Shown in pieces: positions 28,401 to 37,829 of a stretch of 64,000 nt of DNA. A program made the translations under genes and the position numbers. The notes under the pieces were generated by a model. The model searched no databases. It worked only from the letters and a program-made list of their open reading frames with translations, and had not been told where the DNA came from. Origin of the DNA: Schizochytrium sp. CCTCC M209059 (Eukaryota; Sar; Bigyra; Thraustochytrida; Thraustochytriidae); NCBI GenBank assembly GCA_000818945.1, contig KN805405.1:88926-152925 (forward strand), given 5' to 3'. The first letter of the stretch is position 1. Every line of letters begins with the position of its first letter.

Positions 28401-31253
28401 AAGGCGCTGCGAGCCACGTCTCCGCATGTCTTCGTCCGTTTCCATGAGCCGAAAGGTGCCGCTCATGTCCGTGAGCGAGCGCAATAGTGTGACGAGAGAA
28501 GCGAGTGCTTCATATTGCATCTCTTTGTTGATCTGATGATGGTGACGATCGGTTTCGAGAAGGTACACGCCTGGATCTGTGAGTTGGCAAAGAACCTCGA
28601 CAAGGTGCTCAAACGTGCGCCAATTGACCACAACTGGATCGTTCTCAAAGTTGAGGAAAAGCTCGACGAGGTCACCAGGGTGCATCCCAACGAGAGAAAT
28701 GACGTGGGTGAGGCACTCGCGACGGAGCTGAGGAGGTGTGAGCTTGTCGCGGAGTACAAAGAGGAGGAGTTTTTCGAGCACGAGGGCAAATTCGATTTTG
28801 AGTTGGTGTCGCATGTTCTTCCACAACTCTGCAAGGACGGGCAGGGCCAAGTCGAGCCGCTTCATGTTGGACGCATTATAAGTGACAGCTTGAAAGGTAA
28901 ACTTACGCACCTGATAAGCAAAGACGTGGCTCGCAAAGAAGCCGTCCTCAGCAGGACCCACGCAGCCCAGAAACTCGCGAAGAAGCTGCATGTGAGCCAC
29001 CTTGAGGTTGAGCTCGGCATTAAAGAGTCTGCCTTTGCGCAGCGGCGTCGTGAGCAGCATGGCGCTCGCTTGGCTCAGCCACACGAGCGCTGTCAAGGCA
29101 TTTTCCTCTGTAGCAGTGTTGAGCGCGAGAGGACTGCAAAGCTCTTCGTAAATCTGGCGCGAAAAGCTGGCGTCCTCGATGGTGTGTTTTGCAAGGCGTC
29201 TGGATGCGGCTTCTGTAATTTCCATGGCGCGACCGACGCCGCAGACAGAGTCAACCAAAGGCGTAACGACTTGCGACCGCACAAAGGCTTCAACGCTGCC
29301 GTTATCGTTCTCGCTTTGCGTGGCACCACCCTGTTCTCCTTCTTCTTCTTCTTCTTCTTCTTCTCCTCCTTTTCTGTTTCCGTCTGACTGGCTCGAAGGC
29401 GTCGCTGCGCCAGCTCGACGATGCGCGCGATCCACAATAATGTCAAAGACCATGGCAGGACATCGGAGCAAAAAGTTCATGTCTTCGAGCGTGACGCAAC
29501 TAAGGCTCTCCAGAAGGGCGTCCACGGCGTCGCTAGACCCCTTGCCCGTTGACTCTCCCAAGGCCTCGGCGTGGTTGTTGTTACTACTGCCCGTGTTCGC
29601 GTGGCCGCCGAGCCCCTTGTCCCGTTCTTCAAGGGAACCGGCACTATCATCTCTTGGCGCAGGTACGTAGCGATGTGAGTGCGTCCGGCGGTTCGGGGCC
29701 GTGGCTGTGTAGGTTTTCATGGGATGCATTCGAAAGAAGCAAGTGCAACGAGACACGGCCCGAAGTACAAAGTGCATGGCACACGGCGAAAGTCCGGTCT
29801 GGCTCTGCTCCACCACCGCAAGGATGACTTTGAGGGCTGCGGGAAAGATGATATCTACAGACAGCTCGATGGCATCAACAGCAGTCTTCAAGATGAGCTC
29901 GGAAATGCCAACGCGCGGCCGGGGTTCCGATGATGATGCTATTTGAATTGCGCGCACAGCCTGCTCGAGAGCTCGAAGTGCCACAACGATACTTGGAATA
30001 TCAGAAGAGTAGCAAGCCACTAAGAGAGTTGATAGCGCCACAACTTCGTGCTGCTCAAGGCCAGAGCTCAGCAAATCGTGGTGCGTCACCTCTGTGCGCC
30101 AGCCCGAAGTGTCAATTGGTTCAAGTTCGCCTCGACCTTGTTCGCCTTGGCCTTCAGTTTCTGGGGCCCGTGCCGTTTCGCGCTCGCTGTTGAAAGATGA
30201 AGTAGCGGATACGCTTGCACCGTCCCGATCCTGAACTTTTTCTTCTTCTTCTGTAGACGGTGAGGAGACTGGTGCTGTGTGCGCGCTCAGGGCAGGCCCC
30301 GCTGGAAGGAGGTTGAGGGGGGAAGAGAGGTCGCGCGTGGCCTCAAAGTTTTGCAAGAGGTTGAGATGCGACGCGTCGCGCTTCAGGCATAGATAGCAAG
30401 CACCCATCTTGGCACGACGATTGAGAAGCGCCGAGAACCCAAGCGGCGTCCGCTCCATGACGCCATAGTCCTCGGGCAAGAGCTCGCGGTGGTTAGGATG
30501 CACAACGCAAAGATCGACAATGGGAGCGCCTTCACCCCGGGAGACGCAGAGAAAGATACGGCCAGAAGTCCCGAGACCCATGCTGAGATCGGCAATGAAG
30601 AGACCGCCCACATAGGTGCCGACGATCTCAAAGCCGGGCGGGACAAACTCGTCTTTTCCCTCGTGGAAGATGACAAGGCCCGTGATGGGCCGCAGACCAG
30701 AGTCTGCACGGCCTCGCTTGAAGCACAAATGGAGGCCTTTGCCAGCGTTGCCCTTGTTAAGGTCGGCAGCTTGGCTTTTGCCGACTTGAACGACGCGTTG
30801 GTAGCCAGAGGGGCACTTTTGGCCCTTGACGAGGATCTGCACGTCGACGATGGGGCCAAACTCCTCGGCCTCACGATCGGCCTCTGCAAAGTTGCGACCC
30901 GAGCCATCAAGCGACATGGACTGTATGAGGAGCGACTTGCGCGATCCGCTCGTCACGGACCGCTTCATGTAGGACATGCCCTCGCTGATGGACGCGCGCG
31001 GCGCTCTGCGCGTGAGGCGCATCGAGCCTCCGTTCGCGAGGGCAATCTCGTGCGAGGATATCGAGGCATCCTCGCTGCTTTCGTCAGACGTGTGCGACGC
31101 CGAGCTGCTCGCCCTGAACAGTCTGTTGCTCGCAGGGTTCTTCTTCAGCGCCACCAAGTCGTCGTTCAAGCCGGCCACCACGCTGCTCAGCCCCCTGGCC
31201 TTGGCCGTCGCCGTCTGCGCCGCCGTCACGCGGCCTTCATCCGCGCCGCTCAT
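25473..31253 (-). CDS. Large ARF guanine-nucleotide exchange factor with MABP, HUS, Sec7, HDS1-like, PH and acyl-CoA-binding domains
   Basis: Predicted 1926-residue protein, ATG at 31253, no visible intron. Residues ~130-295 form three repeats ending in LHLCFKR-, IFLCVSR- and CYLCLKR-like strands, the beta-prism pattern of MABP membrane-binding domains (as in MVB12 and DENND4). A HUS-box-like motif (VELFLNFENDPVV, about residue 860) marks it as a large BIG/GBF-type ARF-GEF. The Sec7 domain lies at ~1004-1190 with the glutamic finger Glu1094 in FFLPGEGQ and MLNTDLHNPNV. An HDS1-like helical segment (MFEIVWVHFF ... LGMEEERKAFAMLLAK) covers ~1325-1415. A PH domain (EGPLMKRSRNNKFRKYHFFLFSD) is at ~1484-1585, followed by Asp/Glu-rich linkers. 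Residues ~1825-1922 match acyl-CoA-binding proteins (MYGFFKQSTQG, FKVWQSL, KEEAKRMFLSVL). It should load GTP on ARF at Golgi or endosome membranes. Coupling to acyl-CoA is inference. Confidence 0.9.
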   Translation of the reverse strand: MSGADEGRVTAAQTATAKARGLSSVVAGLNDDLVALKKNPASNRLFRASSSASHTSDESSEDASISSHEIALANGGSMRLTRRAPRASISEGMSYMKRSVTSGSRKSLLIQSMSLDGSGRNFAEADREAEEFGPIVDVQILVKGQKCPSGYQRVVQVGKSQAADLNKGNAGKGLHLCFKRGRADSGLRPITGLVIFHEGKDEFVPPGFEIVGTYVGGLFIADLSMGLGTSGRIFLCVSRGEGAPIVDLCVVHPNHRELLPEDYGVMERTPLGFSALLNRRAKMGACYLCLKRDASHLNLLQNFEATRDLSSPLNLLPAGPALSAHTAPVSSPSTEEEEKVQDRDGASVSATSSFNSERETARAPETEGQGEQGRGELEPIDTSGWRTEVTHHDLLSSGLEQHEVVALSTLLVACYSSDIPSIVVALRALEQAVRAIQIASSSEPRPRVGISELILKTAVDAIELSVDIIFPAALKVILAVVEQSQTGLSPCAMHFVLRAVSRCTCFFRMHPMKTYTATAPNRRTHSHRYVPAPRDDSAGSLEERDKGLGGHANTGSSNNNHAEALGESTGKGSSDAVDALLESLSCVTLEDMNFLLRCPAMVFDIIVDRAHRRAGAATPSSQSDGNRKGGEEEEEEEEGEQGGATQSENDNGSVEAFVRSQVVTPLVDSVCGVGRAMEITEAASRRLAKHTIEDASFSRQIYEELCSPLALNTATEENALTALVWLSQASAMLLTTPLRKGRLFNAELNLKVAHMQLLREFLGCVGPAEDGFFASHVFAYQVRKFTFQAVTYNASNMKRLDLALPVLAELWKNMRHQLKIEFALVLEKLLLFVLRDKLTPPQLRRECLTHVISLVGMHPGDLVELFLNFENDPVVVNWRTFEHLVEVLCQLTDPGVYLLETDRHHHQINKEMQYEALASLVTLLRSLTDMSGTFRLMETDEDMRRRGSQRLIQVPVEMSSQAPDAETLPKSGTAATAPTIGVRARQHDRRTAGRALEHAFQLSQKGKSAGKAIKHLKNIGFMDTTPAQIASFLHLYHKELGERNVGNYLGSRSDDDFMNPVRLAFVRALPFAGKSFEQCLRLYLEKGHFFLPGEGQQVEALMDAFAAWFVEQNADEFSREDQDMIMLLAFTTIMLNTDLHNPNVNKKKRMTQEQFLKQISLIENGDRISQEFGVRLYKSIHRKEIKFATDEEEKEVFGNPREKVIQSGPSPSARAQSGMTSSSSSSATSTASASIGGTSFSDRGSTDMSSSELSGEDPNVSGEGGGGGGGGAGSGAGAGADSASRARAATEPTITRQRANALFQRKLAASVGTMQSLIAALSSQWRCYNSNVTSEAVKVMFEIVWVHFFSVVTKILENPKVFALAAVSHALDILGHCISISLFLGMEEERKAFAMLLAKVHYLYTNENVGSSGNVGVVKGEHLKDKWYADVMSTSCASDNVIDVINEVHHLTASMKNMITERQSREELLAIQKRFDGHFSIVEPGRRFVREGPLMKRSRNNKFRKYHFFLFSDLLVYASHRTLKSSKFHAHQTLKLHTMQVRETASPRVFEVRHPRKSFVVQASTEQIRNEWIRDIKHEIDEIYREQLSAPSPSISAMEQADAMARDREEAARNGSMTKNRALTLGDTGSGDRAVGRAVDAMSEIEDEIEESDDDSIHDPKAFECDEEDEDEEEGVDEEEDEEEEEEELLEEDIEDEEELDVDLGDESSIRTRTLPIDGAVNADDGDHDEDGMQIVEDGGTLSSALGIHVRKLGDRMFKSDKHRSLRRLSASSSSERALDPVDESAGDRPTMDDVQNASLDTKLEWLKSLAQSAGGPDPALLSLPSAALHQRFVVGLRFAKPILTSSHVRYIASDEQKLLMYGFFKQSTQGACSIDEPASDDWVSFSKFKVWQSLRNVPKEEAKRMFLSVLSQVAPGWSEGSAVVA

Positions 31254-31520
31254 GGCGCTCGCGCTCTCCCGCCGCCGCGCCCTCGCAGCCCTCCTCCTCC
31301 TCCTCGCGCCCTCGAAGATAGAGATATACGCGCCGCCGAGCGCGCTCAGCTCGACCCGCGGGGAGACGCTCTAATTTCAAACCAGCTTTTTGCACGAGCT
31401 TTCAAACCCGGCCCAGATCAAGCAGCCCAGCCAGCCCAGCCCAGCCCAGACGCGCTGCACGTGCCCGCGCTCCTGCACGCGCTCGCGCTCGCCCGGGCGG
31501 CGGCGGCCTCGCGTTCGGGG

Positions 31521-31564
31521 TCTGTCTGTCTGTCTCTCTCTCTGTCTGTCTGTCTGTCTGTCTG
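31521..31564. repeat. TCTG tetranucleotide microsatellite
   Basis: About eleven TCTG/TCTC units lie upstream of the ARF-GEF gene. The tract is mostly perfect TCTG with one TCTC interruption. Confidence 0.85.
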
Positions 31565-32891
31565 CGCCTCTGCCCGCCTGCGCGTCCGTCCGTCTGCCTC
31601 TCTCCGCCTGCCTCGCGTCCGTCGCGGCGCCGGCCTCGATCGCGCTCGCAATCGATCGGCGCGGCCTCGCTCGCCGGCCCCGTGCGCAGCGGCGCCGCGG
31701 CGCTGACGGCGAGCGCGAGGGGGAGGGGGGAGGAGGGAGGGAGGGGAGAGGAGTCGAGCGGAGATGGCTCGCGGCGAGCCAAGCTGGGACGCGCGCCTGC
31801 TTTGGCGGACTGCCGCGGCTGCTTTGCTTTCCTCTGCCTGCCTGCCTGCCTGCTTGCTTGCCTGCTTGCGAATGGCGTATGGATGGCGTATGTGCGAGCC
31901 TGCGTGCGTGTCTGCGAGCCTTGCGGAAGGCGTCGGAGGCGGGCGCGCTCGCGGGAGGCGGGGCGAGGTCTCTGCGCCTTGGAGACGGTCAGGTCGAGCG
32001 AGCTTGAGGTCGGGCTCTCGCGCGGCGAGAGGCCAGGCAGAGTAGAGAAACGATGTGGAGGGAGGGAGGGATGAGGAGGACGGCTCGCGTACTTGCGCTT
32101 CTGCTGCCAACGCGGCTCTCTTGGGCGCCCCGCTGGACGGATGGATACACACTCGCTCGCTCACTCACTGCAGGCTGCCTGGAGGGCTACCTGGCGGGCA
32201 GGCAGGCTGCCTGGCTGGCTTGGCGTCCGCCCGCCTGCGACCTGTGTGTTGCTTGCCTGCTCGAGGTCTTGCAGACTTGTGGTCTTGCAGTCTTAATTGC
32301 GCACGCTCCGAGGCGGACCATTTGCCAACCTGAGAGCGCCCATCATACGGCTACAAGAATAAGAAGAAAAGGACACGAAAGAGTCGAGCGAACGCTGCCG
32401 CGACCGCCCGCGACCGTGCCATCTTTGCCACCGGGACTAGCGTAGCCTAGCGAGAGCTTCTGGCGCGCGAGGGTGGAAGGAATCGGCGAGCAACGACCTG
32501 AGCCGAGCGAGACGCTTCCGTTGATGGCAGAGTGCAATCTCGATACCATGCGATGAACCATCAACAGGTCGCCACGGCAGAGCACCATGCCAAGTGCTAC
32601 ATTGGGTACGCGTAGACGCTCCCCGCGCGACGCGCTCCAGGCGGACCTTTGCTACCAGGCTGAGAGCTCCAACTCGACTCGTTCCAAGTATTCGTATCAC
32701 CTCTCTGAACGGGCCGTGCCGCATTTATTGTCCATCAGTCGACCAGGGTGGTCTTGAGCCTTTTCGTCATTGGCTCACTGGCACGTGCACGGCAGCTTCC
32801 ACTCATGCATGTCACGAGTTGCGCCCAAGAGACGGTTGATCAACACCAACACCGCGGGCTTTATTTACTTTTTCTTTCTTTTCTTTTCTTT

Positions 32892-32893
<2 letters not shown>

Positions 32894-32959
<66 letters not shown>

Positions 32960-32960
32960 T
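32894..32960. repeat. CTTT tetranucleotide microsatellite
   Basis: About 16 perfect CTTT units, preceded by imperfect CTTTT units from about 32871. Confidence 0.95.
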
Positions 32961-33000
32961 CGGAAAGACCTCTGCTTGATGTCACGTCGTTCTGGTTGCA

Positions 33001-33084
33001 CAATACCTCGCAAGTGATTCTCATCTGGTCTGTGCTTGCTTACAATACCTCGCAAGTGATTCTCATCTGGTCTGTGCTTGCTTA
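33001..33084. repeat. Exact tandem duplication, 2 x 42 bp
   Basis: Positions 33001-33042 and 33043-33084 are identical, beginning CAATACCTCGCAAG and ending TGTGCTTGCTTA. The copies abut with no spacer. The unit sits 40 bp after the CTTT microsatellite and about 650 bp before the MTHFR start. Confidence 0.95.
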
Positions 33085-33737
33085 AGACTTGAGCGTATTT
33101 CTAAAAGTATTCTGAAAAAAGTGATATCGAACCTGGTCACGGGTGTCCTTGTACGTTTGTTCGCCACGAAATGACGACTCGAAATTTCGTTTTCAGAAAC
33201 TAGCACGCTCTTGCCTCAACATTCGTGAGTTGCTTTCGATTAAATTTGAGCTCAATTGTGTCCGGACTGCGCTCATCATTCAGCAATGCTGTGAAATTTT
33301 TACGCTTCATCCAAGAAAGAAGGCGAGGATGAGAATGATACAACCACGAGAGGAAAACAAAAGATCCCTGTCAGGAAATTTGGCGCCCTTGTGATCGAAT
33401 TTGTGTGACAGAACACCCCTCTCTCTCCTCTTTGTTCTCACTATTCCTCCTCAAGACAGACAGGCTCTCCTCGCTTGCCCTACATCCTCGTTGCTATCAA
33501 AAAGGGTTGTCCAGGCTCCCAATTTCTTCAATTCTAGGGTGTTCTATAGGCCTATTGGCGTATCATTCTCGCGGCGCCGAGGGGATCGATCACTGAGCGT
33601 CGGTGGCGGTGGCGGCGGCGCGTTCGCCGCGCAAAACCGCAAGCGCAAGAGCCGCTCCGCGACCGCAGCAAGGGTGTTCGGCTTTGCATCATCCAGTCGC
33701 ATCCTCCGAGGAGTCCGCTGGTCCACGGGCAGGCACA

Positions 33738-35549
33738 ATGACGTCGGGCTCGAGACTTATCGAGCGCATGAAGGCCCGGATCGCTGACAGGGAGGTCTTC
33801 CACTCGTTCGAGTATTTCCCGCCGGCCAAGGAGAGCGGGCGCAAGTCGCTGCAGGTGCGCGTAGACCGCATGGCAGACATGAGTCCTCTTTTCGTCGATG
33901 TGACGGCGCGCGCCGGAAATCTAGAGGACACGCTGCGACTTTGCAGCGACATCATCCGCTTTTGCGGCGTCGATGTCATGATGCACGTAACCAGCGCAGG
34001 GCTTGCGCGAGCAGACCTCGTAGACCTGCTGCAACGCGCTCTTGAGGCCGGCATTACCAATGTCCTTGCTCTCGGCGGCGACCCGGCGGGCAAAACGCTT
34101 CGTCCGACTGGTGATTTTGCGCATGCACTCGACATGGTCAGAGCGATTCGAGAAGATTTTGGAGACGCCTTTACAATCGCCGTCGGTTGCTACCCAGAGG
34201 GACTTGGTCCGCTATCAGCGAACGAATCCTGGACAGAGAATCGAGCCCGGCACATTGGCTATCTCAAGGAAAAGGTGCTGGCAGGCGCCGACTTTGCCAT
34301 TACGCAGGCTGTCTTCGACGCTAGCCTCTTTGTAAATTTCGTGCGAGATTGCCACCAAGCTGGCGTGTCTGCTGACTTTCCTATTCTCCCGGGCATTATG
34401 CCAATTCACAATTACAAGGGTCTCAAGTCGATCGTGAGTGATCTCAACGTGAGTCTTCCCGAACACTTTGAGAGCGCGCTGGCACCAATTCAAAACGATA
34501 CAGGTGCTGTCCTGAGCAAGGGAATCGAACTGATTGGCGACTTGTGCGTGGAGCTTCTCTCGAGCGATCTGACGGCGGGACTTCACTTTTACACCTTTAA
34601 CCTCGAGTACGCTGTGCGTCAACTTGTCGAAAAGCGATTGGCGCTGGATGCCAAGCAAGTGCTACCGTGGAGGCAGTCGGCCAATCCGCGACGCCTTGAG
34701 GAGGATGTGCGGCCCATTTTCTGGGCAAATCGCCCAAAGAGTTACCTGATGCGCACAGAGGGCTGGGACCAGTTCCCGAGTGGACGCTGGGGCAGCGGAC
34801 AGCCCGGCGAGAATTTTGCCATGCTCCCCGATTCCGAGCCGATGTTTTCGCGGGAAACCTTTTTCCAGCGCCAAGACATTATGCGCAAAGCGTGGGGCGA
34901 GGCGCCACAGACGGAGCAAGAGATTTTTGAAGTGTTTGCTGGCTTTCTCGAAGGACGCGTTCCGTTTTTGCCCTGGTGCGAAGAAAGCCTGCATTTGGAG
35001 ACGAGCCAGATTCGCGACAAGCTCGTTGCGCTCAATCGAGCTGGTTATCTGACAATTAACTCGCAGCCGAGGGTCAACGCTGCGCCTTCATCCTCGCCCG
35101 ACTTTGGTTGGGGTCCGGACGGAGGTTATGTCTATCAAAAGGCATACATTGAGTTTTTCACAAGTCCGCGGCATTTGCGTCGACTCATGGACCTGCTTGA
35201 GTCTCCCGAGTTTTCGAGTCGCTCGCTCGTTTATCATGCCGTGGACCACCGCGGGAACACCTACTCGAACGACAAGCAGGCCAAGCCTTGCGCAGTGACT
35301 TGGGGCGTTTTCCCTGGAAAGGAGGTCATTCAGCCCACCGTTGTTGATCCCGACACCTTTTTGGTTTGGAAAGATGAGGCCTTTGGTCTCTGGGTACGCG
35401 GTTGGGCCTCCATCTACGAGGAAGACTCTTCGTCATACAATCTCTTGTACGATATGCATGACGGCTACTTTCTTGTCAACATTGTTGACAATGACTTTAT
35501 CGATGGTGATATCTTTGATCTTTTTGATCGCCTCGTAGCTGGCGTCTAG
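33738..35549 (+). CDS. MTHFR: Methylenetetrahydrofolate reductase
   Basis: Predicted 603-residue FAD enzyme (EC 1.5.1.20) that reduces 5,10-methylenetetrahydrofolate to 5-methyltetrahydrofolate, the methyl donor for methionine synthesis. It is normally cytosolic. The N-terminal half is the TIM-barrel catalytic domain: HSFEYFPPAKE with the catalytic glutamate region near residue 25, DVTARAG, MHVTSAGL, LALGGDPAG (about 110-118), FAITQAVFD and LPGIMPI. The C-terminal half (WANRPKSYLMRTEGWDQFPSGRWG onward, about residue 330 to the end) is the eukaryotic regulatory domain that in animals and fungi binds S-adenosylmethionine. The length is close to that of plant and fungal enzymes (about 600). The ATG at 33738 starts just before the conserved core, and no targeting peptide is seen. 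Confidence 0.97.
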   Translation: MTSGSRLIERMKARIADREVFHSFEYFPPAKESGRKSLQVRVDRMADMSPLFVDVTARAGNLEDTLRLCSDIIRFCGVDVMMHVTSAGLARADLVDLLQRALEAGITNVLALGGDPAGKTLRPTGDFAHALDMVRAIREDFGDAFTIAVGCYPEGLGPLSANESWTENRARHIGYLKEKVLAGADFAITQAVFDASLFVNFVRDCHQAGVSADFPILPGIMPIHNYKGLKSIVSDLNVSLPEHFESALAPIQNDTGAVLSKGIELIGDLCVELLSSDLTAGLHFYTFNLEYAVRQLVEKRLALDAKQVLPWRQSANPRRLEEDVRPIFWANRPKSYLMRTEGWDQFPSGRWGSGQPGENFAMLPDSEPMFSRETFFQRQDIMRKAWGEAPQTEQEIFEVFAGFLEGRVPFLPWCEESLHLETSQIRDKLVALNRAGYLTINSQPRVNAAPSSSPDFGWGPDGGYVYQKAYIEFFTSPRHLRRLMDLLESPEFSSRSLVYHAVDHRGNTYSNDKQAKPCAVTWGVFPGKEVIQPTVVDPDTFLVWKDEAFGLWVRGWASIYEEDSSSYNLLYDMHDGYFLVNIVDNDFIDGDIFDLFDRLVAGV

Positions 35550-36296
35550 CTAGACATCCTGCAGCAAATACATTTCTAGCTTCTGTCTTTTTTTGTTTGT
35601 CTTTTTTTTTGGTTTCCTCGCGGCTACACAATGTTTCAAAGTCACATGATGTCCTCCTTTCATGCCCCCCCCCNNNNNNNNNNNNNNNNNNNNNNNNNNN
35701 NNNNNNNNNNNNNNNNNNNNNNNNNNNNNNNNNNNNNNNNNNNNNNNNNNCCCCCCCAATATTGTCCATTGTAAGATCCACGATCATGTCTAATTCCGCC
35801 TGCTCTTGTCCCTCCTTGTCTCATTCCGGATCAATGATCATTCGCTCCCTTTCTTGTGCAAGGAGCGAAACCTCCGCGCTCTACATTCACGTGCACACGA
35901 GTCATCTCAGGAAAAAAGCAAGCTAAGCAAGCGTTCACCACAAGAAAGAATGCTGCATGACGCGGCGCGGGCTCGAAGCACTGCTGAACATAGAATGTGC
36001 GCGGCGCGGGGCCTGCCCCAAAGTGGACTCACTGTCAGACCATGCATCAAATATGTGGACATGTATCATTTCTATCCGTTGAGGTGTGCGAATCTCAGGT
36101 CCGCATCATTTTCCGCTGAAGCATCACAGACTTGGGTCCCGGTCCCTGGCACTTGCCGTCCTCGGAGGATCGCGTGCGCGCGCGCGCGGGGGGAGGTGCC
36201 AGATCCAAAGCAGGGACGCAAGCGGGCAGCCAGGCCGGCTGCGCGCGCCACATTTGGCCGACCCGCGCGCTTTCTCGAGGCTCCGTCAACGACGCC
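35550..36296. other. Intergenic region containing an assembly gap
   Basis: This region holds the 3' UTR of MTHFR and the 5' flank of the ankyrin gene. It contains 77 N (35674-35750) flanked by C homopolymers on both sides. A short GC-alternating CGCG run lies near 36175-36190. No gene was recognised outside the gap. Confidence 0.6.
35674..35750. other. Assembly gap (77 N) inside a poly-C run
   Basis: Seventy-seven N bases lie between nine C on the left and seven C on the right. This suggests a sequencing or assembly stop at a long C homopolymer. The real length is unknown. Confidence 0.98.
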
Positions 36297-37829
36297 ATGG
36301 ACGAACGCTTCACCTCACAGCGCTCGCGCCAGGCGCCGCGACGAGCGACAGTATCTGGAGCTACGGTGGCAGCGTCGACAATGCAGATGCCTGCGAAGCG
36401 AAACGCTCCTCCAACCAAGCTCATGACGAGCAGTGCTCGAGAAGAACTTCGGCAAGCACCTTCGACCACGACATCATATTTTTCTTCTTCTTCGTCTTCA
36501 TCTTCGTCATCGCAATCGCATATTCATGACGCCTACGCGGTGTCAGCGCAGCAGCCGTCTCATATTCCTTATTATTTGGACGTCGATACGACCAGAATCA
36601 AAGCAGATGTGCATGATCCTTATTCAGCTCACTACGAGCATCAGCGAGAACACCAAGGTCACGAGGAGACTTATCATGGGTACGAGTATGATCAGACTTC
36701 CGGAAATCTCACCCATTATCAGCTCGAGGACTGGACAAGCGCTTCGCAAGCTGATGTGCAAGGCAACGAGTCAAGCACAACGCACTACTATGAGAACAGT
36801 TTTTTTTACCCGGAGCAAAATGGGCATTACAGCGAGCAAGGTGAATATAATTCTGGTGCAGACATGAGTACGATCGACGATTCAAGATCCGAGTCTCACC
36901 TATCTGAGGCAGCATTGGCAGCGTCTTCGCATGGAGCGTGGCAGTTCGCCAAGGCTAAACAAAGGTCACGTGCTCAGCATCGGGGGGGGCATTCCGATGC
37001 AGATGCTCAAACTTATCTTCGGTGCAACAGCAGCAGCAACAGCAACAACAACAACAACAACAACAACAATAATAACAACAATATTGACGACGACAGCGCA
37101 AGCGTTGCCACGCACGAAGCCTATGGATACGACGCATACAGTGTTGCATCCTCGTACTATGGATCGCAAGGAGGTGAACTTGCTCATGGGTACGATGCCG
37201 TGCCGTCGTCCTCTGCATCGGCATACGGAGGTGATTATTATGAGCACAAAATGGCGGAAAATGGGTTTTCGGGGTACGAAAGTGCCACCGTTTACGCGCA
37301 CGCGCCATCGCACATGGGAAACTCGAGTCGCACGGACATGTCGAGCCGATCTGCGCCTCCGCCGCCGTACTACAATGACCAGCATGGGTCTTCTATCCAC
37401 AGCTCATACTACGATCAAGGGTATGAGGAGTACTATAGGCGGGAACAAGAGCGGCAGCGGCTCTTGCAAGCGCAACAGGAGGAAATCTTGCAGTCATCAA
37501 GCGAAGTTCCGAACATTTTTAGTCTCACGCGACACAACAGGTACGATGACGTAGAGGCGCTCTTTGATGCAGGCATTGCTGTCGACACGCGAGACGCGCT
37601 AGGCAACACGGTACTTTGCATTGCGTGTCAGAACGGTCTCAAACGTATTGCAAAGCTTGCGCTGCGTCGTGGCGCCAACATCAATGCGCAGAACTACAGG
37701 GGCAACTCGCCCCTTCATTTTTGCTACATGTATCAGTATGGCGACACGCTCGGGGCCTATTTGTTATCAAAAGGCGCAGATCCAATGCTTGTCAACAGTG
37801 ATGGTCGTCGAAGTCACGAGCTCGAGTAG
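36297..37829 (+). CDS. Ankyrin-repeat protein with low-complexity N-terminus
   Basis: Predicted 510-residue protein, ATG at 36297 (MDERFTSQ). The first ~400 residues are rich in Ser, Tyr, His, Gln and Gly, with a poly-Ser run (nt ~36480-36510) and a poly-Asn run (nt ~37030-37080) encoded by AAC repeats. The C-terminal ~105 residues (about 404-509) are well ordered and hold about three ankyrin repeats: HNRYDDVEALFDAGIAVDTRD, GNTVLCIACQNGLKRIAKLA and GNSPLHFCYMYQYGDTLGAYL. The block GNTxLxxACQNGxKRIAKxxLRRGAxINAQN is highly conserved in protist ankyrin proteins of unknown function, including some with IQ motifs. The role is probably protein binding; no enzyme domain is present. Confidence 0.85.
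   Translation: MDERFTSQRSRQAPRRATVSGATVAASTMQMPAKRNAPPTKLMTSSAREELRQAPSTTTSYFSSSSSSSSSSQSHIHDAYAVSAQQPSHIPYYLDVDTTRIKADVHDPYSAHYEHQREHQGHEETYHGYEYDQTSGNLTHYQLEDWTSASQADVQGNESSTTHYYENSFFYPEQNGHYSEQGEYNSGADMSTIDDSRSESHLSEAALAASSHGAWQFAKAKQRSRAQHRGGHSDADAQTYLRCNSSSNSNNNNNNNNNNNNNIDDDSASVATHEAYGYDAYSVASSYYGSQGGELAHGYDAVPSSSASAYGGDYYEHKMAENGFSGYESATVYAHAPSHMGNSSRTDMSSRSAPPPPYYNDQHGSSIHSSYYDQGYEEYYRREQERQRLLQAQQEEILQSSSEVPNIFSLTRHNRYDDVEALFDAGIAVDTRDALGNTVLCIACQNGLKRIAKLALRRGANINAQNYRGNSPLHFCYMYQYGDTLGAYLLSKGADPMLVNSDGRRSHELE

Larger units (their letters stand above)
31254..33737. other. Long divergent intergenic region with microsatellites and a 42-bp tandem duplication
   Basis: About 2.5 kb between the ARF-GEF start and the MTHFR start, with no supported gene. 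The left half is GC-rich: TCTG units (31521-31564), GCCT/TGCC units (about 31835-31870) and frames that stay open only through low complexity. The right half is AT-richer and includes a CTTT microsatellite (32894-32960), an exact two-copy 42-bp repeat (33001-33084) and ordinary-looking sequence to the MTHFR leader. Promoters of both genes must lie here. Confidence 0.5.

Noticed and set aside
31418..32164. Minus-strand 248-codon and plus-strand 205-codon frames upstream of the ARF-GEF
   Set aside because: Low-complexity Arg/Ala/Ser-rich translations from TCTG and GC repeats.
33110..33150. Possible tRNA B-box-like string near 33125 (ATCGAACC)
   Set aside because: Does not match the GGTTCRANNCC consensus well, and no A box or cloverleaf could be formed.
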